From contig PWPN01000076.1 in assembly GCA_003557125.1 (NCBI GenBank), forward strand, positions 1 to 7,060: 7,060 nt of DNA. The letters run 5' to 3'. Numbering within the stretch: position 1 is the stretch's first letter; each line of letters starts with the position of its first letter. The DNA is from Phycisphaerae bacterium. Lineage in GTDB: Bacteria; Planctomycetota; Phycisphaerae; UBA1845; PWPN01. The position numbers and the translations under genes are program-made. The notes under the pieces are model-generated. The model had not been told where the DNA came from, did not search any database, and saw nothing but the letters and a program-made list of their open reading frames with translations. This document shows positions 6,501 to 7,060 of the stretch, piece by piece.

Positions 6501-6914
6501 GCGGGAGGGCGCCGATACACAATTGTCAGTCCCTGGGCGATTGCGACTACGATGGACCGCGTCGGGCTGATTGCCGCATTCGAGGCCGCTATCCGTCGCG
6601 GCGCTGAGATCGATGTATTCGCTGATCCGCTGCTCAACATGGGCCCCGCGGCGGGCGGGCTAACCCAGATGGAAGCAGTTGAGAAGGCGTTCTCCAAGAT
6701 CGGGGTACGGCTTCACAAGCTCCCGAAGCTGCACAGCAAGATCGTGGCGATCGATACCGATCTACTGTGCATTGGGTCCTACAACTGGCTCAGCGCTGAT
6801 CGGCAGGGCCAGTATGCGCGGCATGAGACGTCCTTCGTTTACCGTGGGCAGCATCTTGAAGACGAGATACGTACGATCCTCGATAGCCTGAAACGCCGGG
6901 AGAAACCGACATGA
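3510..6914 (+). CDS. mkoC: SF1 (UPF1-like) helicase fused to a PLD-family nuclease; Mokosh type II anti-phage protein MkoC
   Basis: About 1134 residues; numbering here is from the TTG at 3465, so subtract 15 for the ATG at 3510. All superfamily 1B helicase motifs are present and intact. They are a Q-motif-like EHQRQ (about 264), Walker A GPPGTGKT (290-297), Walker B DEAGQ (685-689), motif III GDTQQIEP (709-716), EHRRC (780-784), motif V TVHALQG (899-905) and motif VI VSRAK (937-941). Between motif Ia and Walker B sits a roughly 240-residue, Ala/Glu/Arg-rich helical insertion (about 365-605), probably coiled coil. The C-terminal domain (about 995-1145) carries one HKD motif, H1090-S-K1092-x4-D1097, then G1104-S-Y-N1107, as in phospholipase-D-type nucleases. 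A single HKD suggests the active site forms in a dimer. A UPF1-like helicase fused to a PLD nuclease is the known architecture of MkoC (Mokosh type II), which acts as a one-gene system. ATG at 3510 (MAEGSENLLRYW..) fits better than TTG 3465 or GTG 3501, but all have weak ribosome sites. No lesion was found. Mokosh assignment is inference from architecture. Confidence 0.85.
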   Translation: MAEGSENLLRYWRTSLADGALGEGKFTQGDRKRFVEVPGDSLKTGVLPGEVVDRVFRGQASVKTMGVRFWPLVAARKSSHGAARAGGLPAIVAPVVTEGTVDRAGRITPTRNALARDLLTPLPSGEFAIGSVDALDWFLTESPLPEMAGEGAWQEYLGHCRKMVDAVSQGWPRGDADYQPIGLGFLELAEDANATVRGILDLYDKLLAEKPEARLLRQVARPQLAAGSPDPRIEQEFARRLGHSNPNFPLAEHQRQVLAWLDASTPGEVIAVNGPPGTGKTTMLLSAVAGLWVRAALRGEDPPVIVAASSNNQAVTNIIDAFGKDFGSGEGPFAGRWLPEVESFGMFLASHSRRLEAARRYQTEEFQAERETVAYVQRAKDAYLQAAREAFPELANPDVASVVSALQNHIASEAEKLSRIDRANSALQTANAALEAQLGPDPEATESRRAGEVAERTAAVEKIRAARSALERYLASESALTAVVGFLSSVKEKRALRARLAIGDLVSGLETAKRISEIDERVRTELQAAKQALKSAERALESAKALRRDSLEAERNWQAAVSALVGAGELAELERRADLEIRFTLFLLATHYWEGRWLLAMEADLATIAASKGKNGKATVIPRWHRRMMLTPCAVATFASLPGKMTYTRRDGGKWAAEYLYDFIDLLIVDEAGQVLPEVAGASFALAKRAIVIGDTQQIEPISSVPRPVDVGNLRNSGLLGNDTDIDTLTARGICSTSGSAMRLAQEACRVSPYPELEKGLYLFEHRRCYDEIIGFSNALCYKGKLRPLRGKAPPDADLPALGYLHIDGRAVTSGSSRANLLEAQTIAAWLDANRAGLEAQYSRPLEQIVGIVTPFGRQVREIRDACASRKISVDGREGMTIGTVHALQGAERPVVIFSPVYSKHSDGGFIDASPSMLNVTVSRAKDSCLVFGDMDVMAAAQSGSPRAVLADFLFASEANALEFAAEPRTDLKQGGGQIQMLRDAAGHDAFLLDALSAGGRRYTIVSPWAIATTMDRVGLIAAFEAAIRRGAEIDVFADPLLNMGPAAGGLTQMEAVEKAFSKIGVRLHKLPKLHSKIVAIDTDLLCIGSYNWLSADRQGQYARHETSFVYRGQHLEDEIRTILDSLKRREKPT

Positions 6915-6936
6915 TCGCCCAGGCGCCGAAATCCCG

Positions 6937-6954
6937 GGTCAACAATAGGTCAAC
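6937..6954. repeat. Two GGTCAAC direct repeats 11 bp apart, after the helicase-nuclease gene
   Basis: GGTCAAC occurs at 6937-6943 and again at 6948-6954, one DNA helical turn apart, so a protein could bind both on the same face. A related perfect palindrome, GGTTAACC, lies at 7050-7057, and the repeat and palindrome are each followed by CGG. The rest of 6915-7060 shows ATGCCG twice, 10 bp apart (7002-7017), and no gene. Such clusters occur at integrase or recombinase sites and at repressor operators; which applies here cannot be told. Confidence 0.4.
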
Positions 6955-7060
6955 CGGTGTATCTGCTTCGTTCTCCCTCTTGCGCCGGTGTGTGCGGTCT
7001 AATGCCGTTTGATGCCGGGGGATACCTTTGTGACTTCAATGACTTGCGCGGTTAACCGGC

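Noticed and set aside
6911..7012. A 33-codon frame overlapping the stop of the helicase-nuclease gene by ATGA, suggesting a coupled small gene.
   Set aside because: The ATGA overlap is attractive, but the peptide (MIAQAPKSRVNNRS..) has no recognisable features, no ribosome site of its own, and covers the repeats, so it is most likely chance.
1..7060. CRISPR arrays, tRNA or rRNA genes, and strong rho-independent terminators.
   Set aside because: No regularly spaced repeats, no cloverleaf-like sequence and no GC stem followed by a T run were found on either strand by eye.

Overview
The window is GC-rich DNA, with codon use and gene types (FitA/VapB-like antitoxin, lactonase-type metallo-beta-lactamase fold, type I restriction R subunit) that suit an alphaproteobacterium, perhaps a sphingomonad or relative. 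That taxonomic guess is inference, since no rRNA or other marker gene is present. The content looks like a decayed defence or genomic island: short pieces of unrelated genes joined end to end, with two or three intact genes among them.

Left part (1-1136): a type I restriction R subunit gene (hsdR type) on the minus strand. It encodes the PD-(D/E)XK nuclease domain and the first helicase motifs, then breaks off just after the DECH box and continues 11 codons into foreign DNA. Positions 1-119 may be the end of an insertion sequence, possibly of the IS21 family. Next (1291-2177) comes a less GC-rich, phage-like pair of convergent genes. One is a 99-residue winged-helix-like protein on the plus strand. 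The other is a small amino-methyltransferase with an NPPY motif on the minus strand. Their stop codons share the bases TTAA.

Middle part (2212-3509): mostly wreckage. A 357-base stretch has no gene I can support. It is followed by the 5' third or half of a metallo-beta-lactamase-fold (AHL-lactonase-like) gene with an in-frame TGA and no 3' end. Fused to that is a FitA/VapB-like ribbon-helix-helix antitoxin gene with a one-base frameshift and no toxin gene behind it.

Right part (3510-6914): one large intact gene of about 1134 codons. It encodes a UPF1-like superfamily 1 helicase with a long helical insertion and a C-terminal phospholipase-D-type (HKD) nuclease domain. This architecture matches MkoC, the single protein of the type II Mokosh anti-phage system, and is the main finding here. 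The last 146 bases are non-coding and hold short repeats (GGTCAAC twice, 11 bp apart, and a perfect GGTTAACC palindrome), as might be found near an integrase or attachment site beyond the window.

Working picture (inference): a turnover zone where defence and mobile genes arrive and decay. The helicase-nuclease and the orphan methyltransferase are the parts that look functional. The truncated restriction subunit, lactonase and antitoxin are relics.
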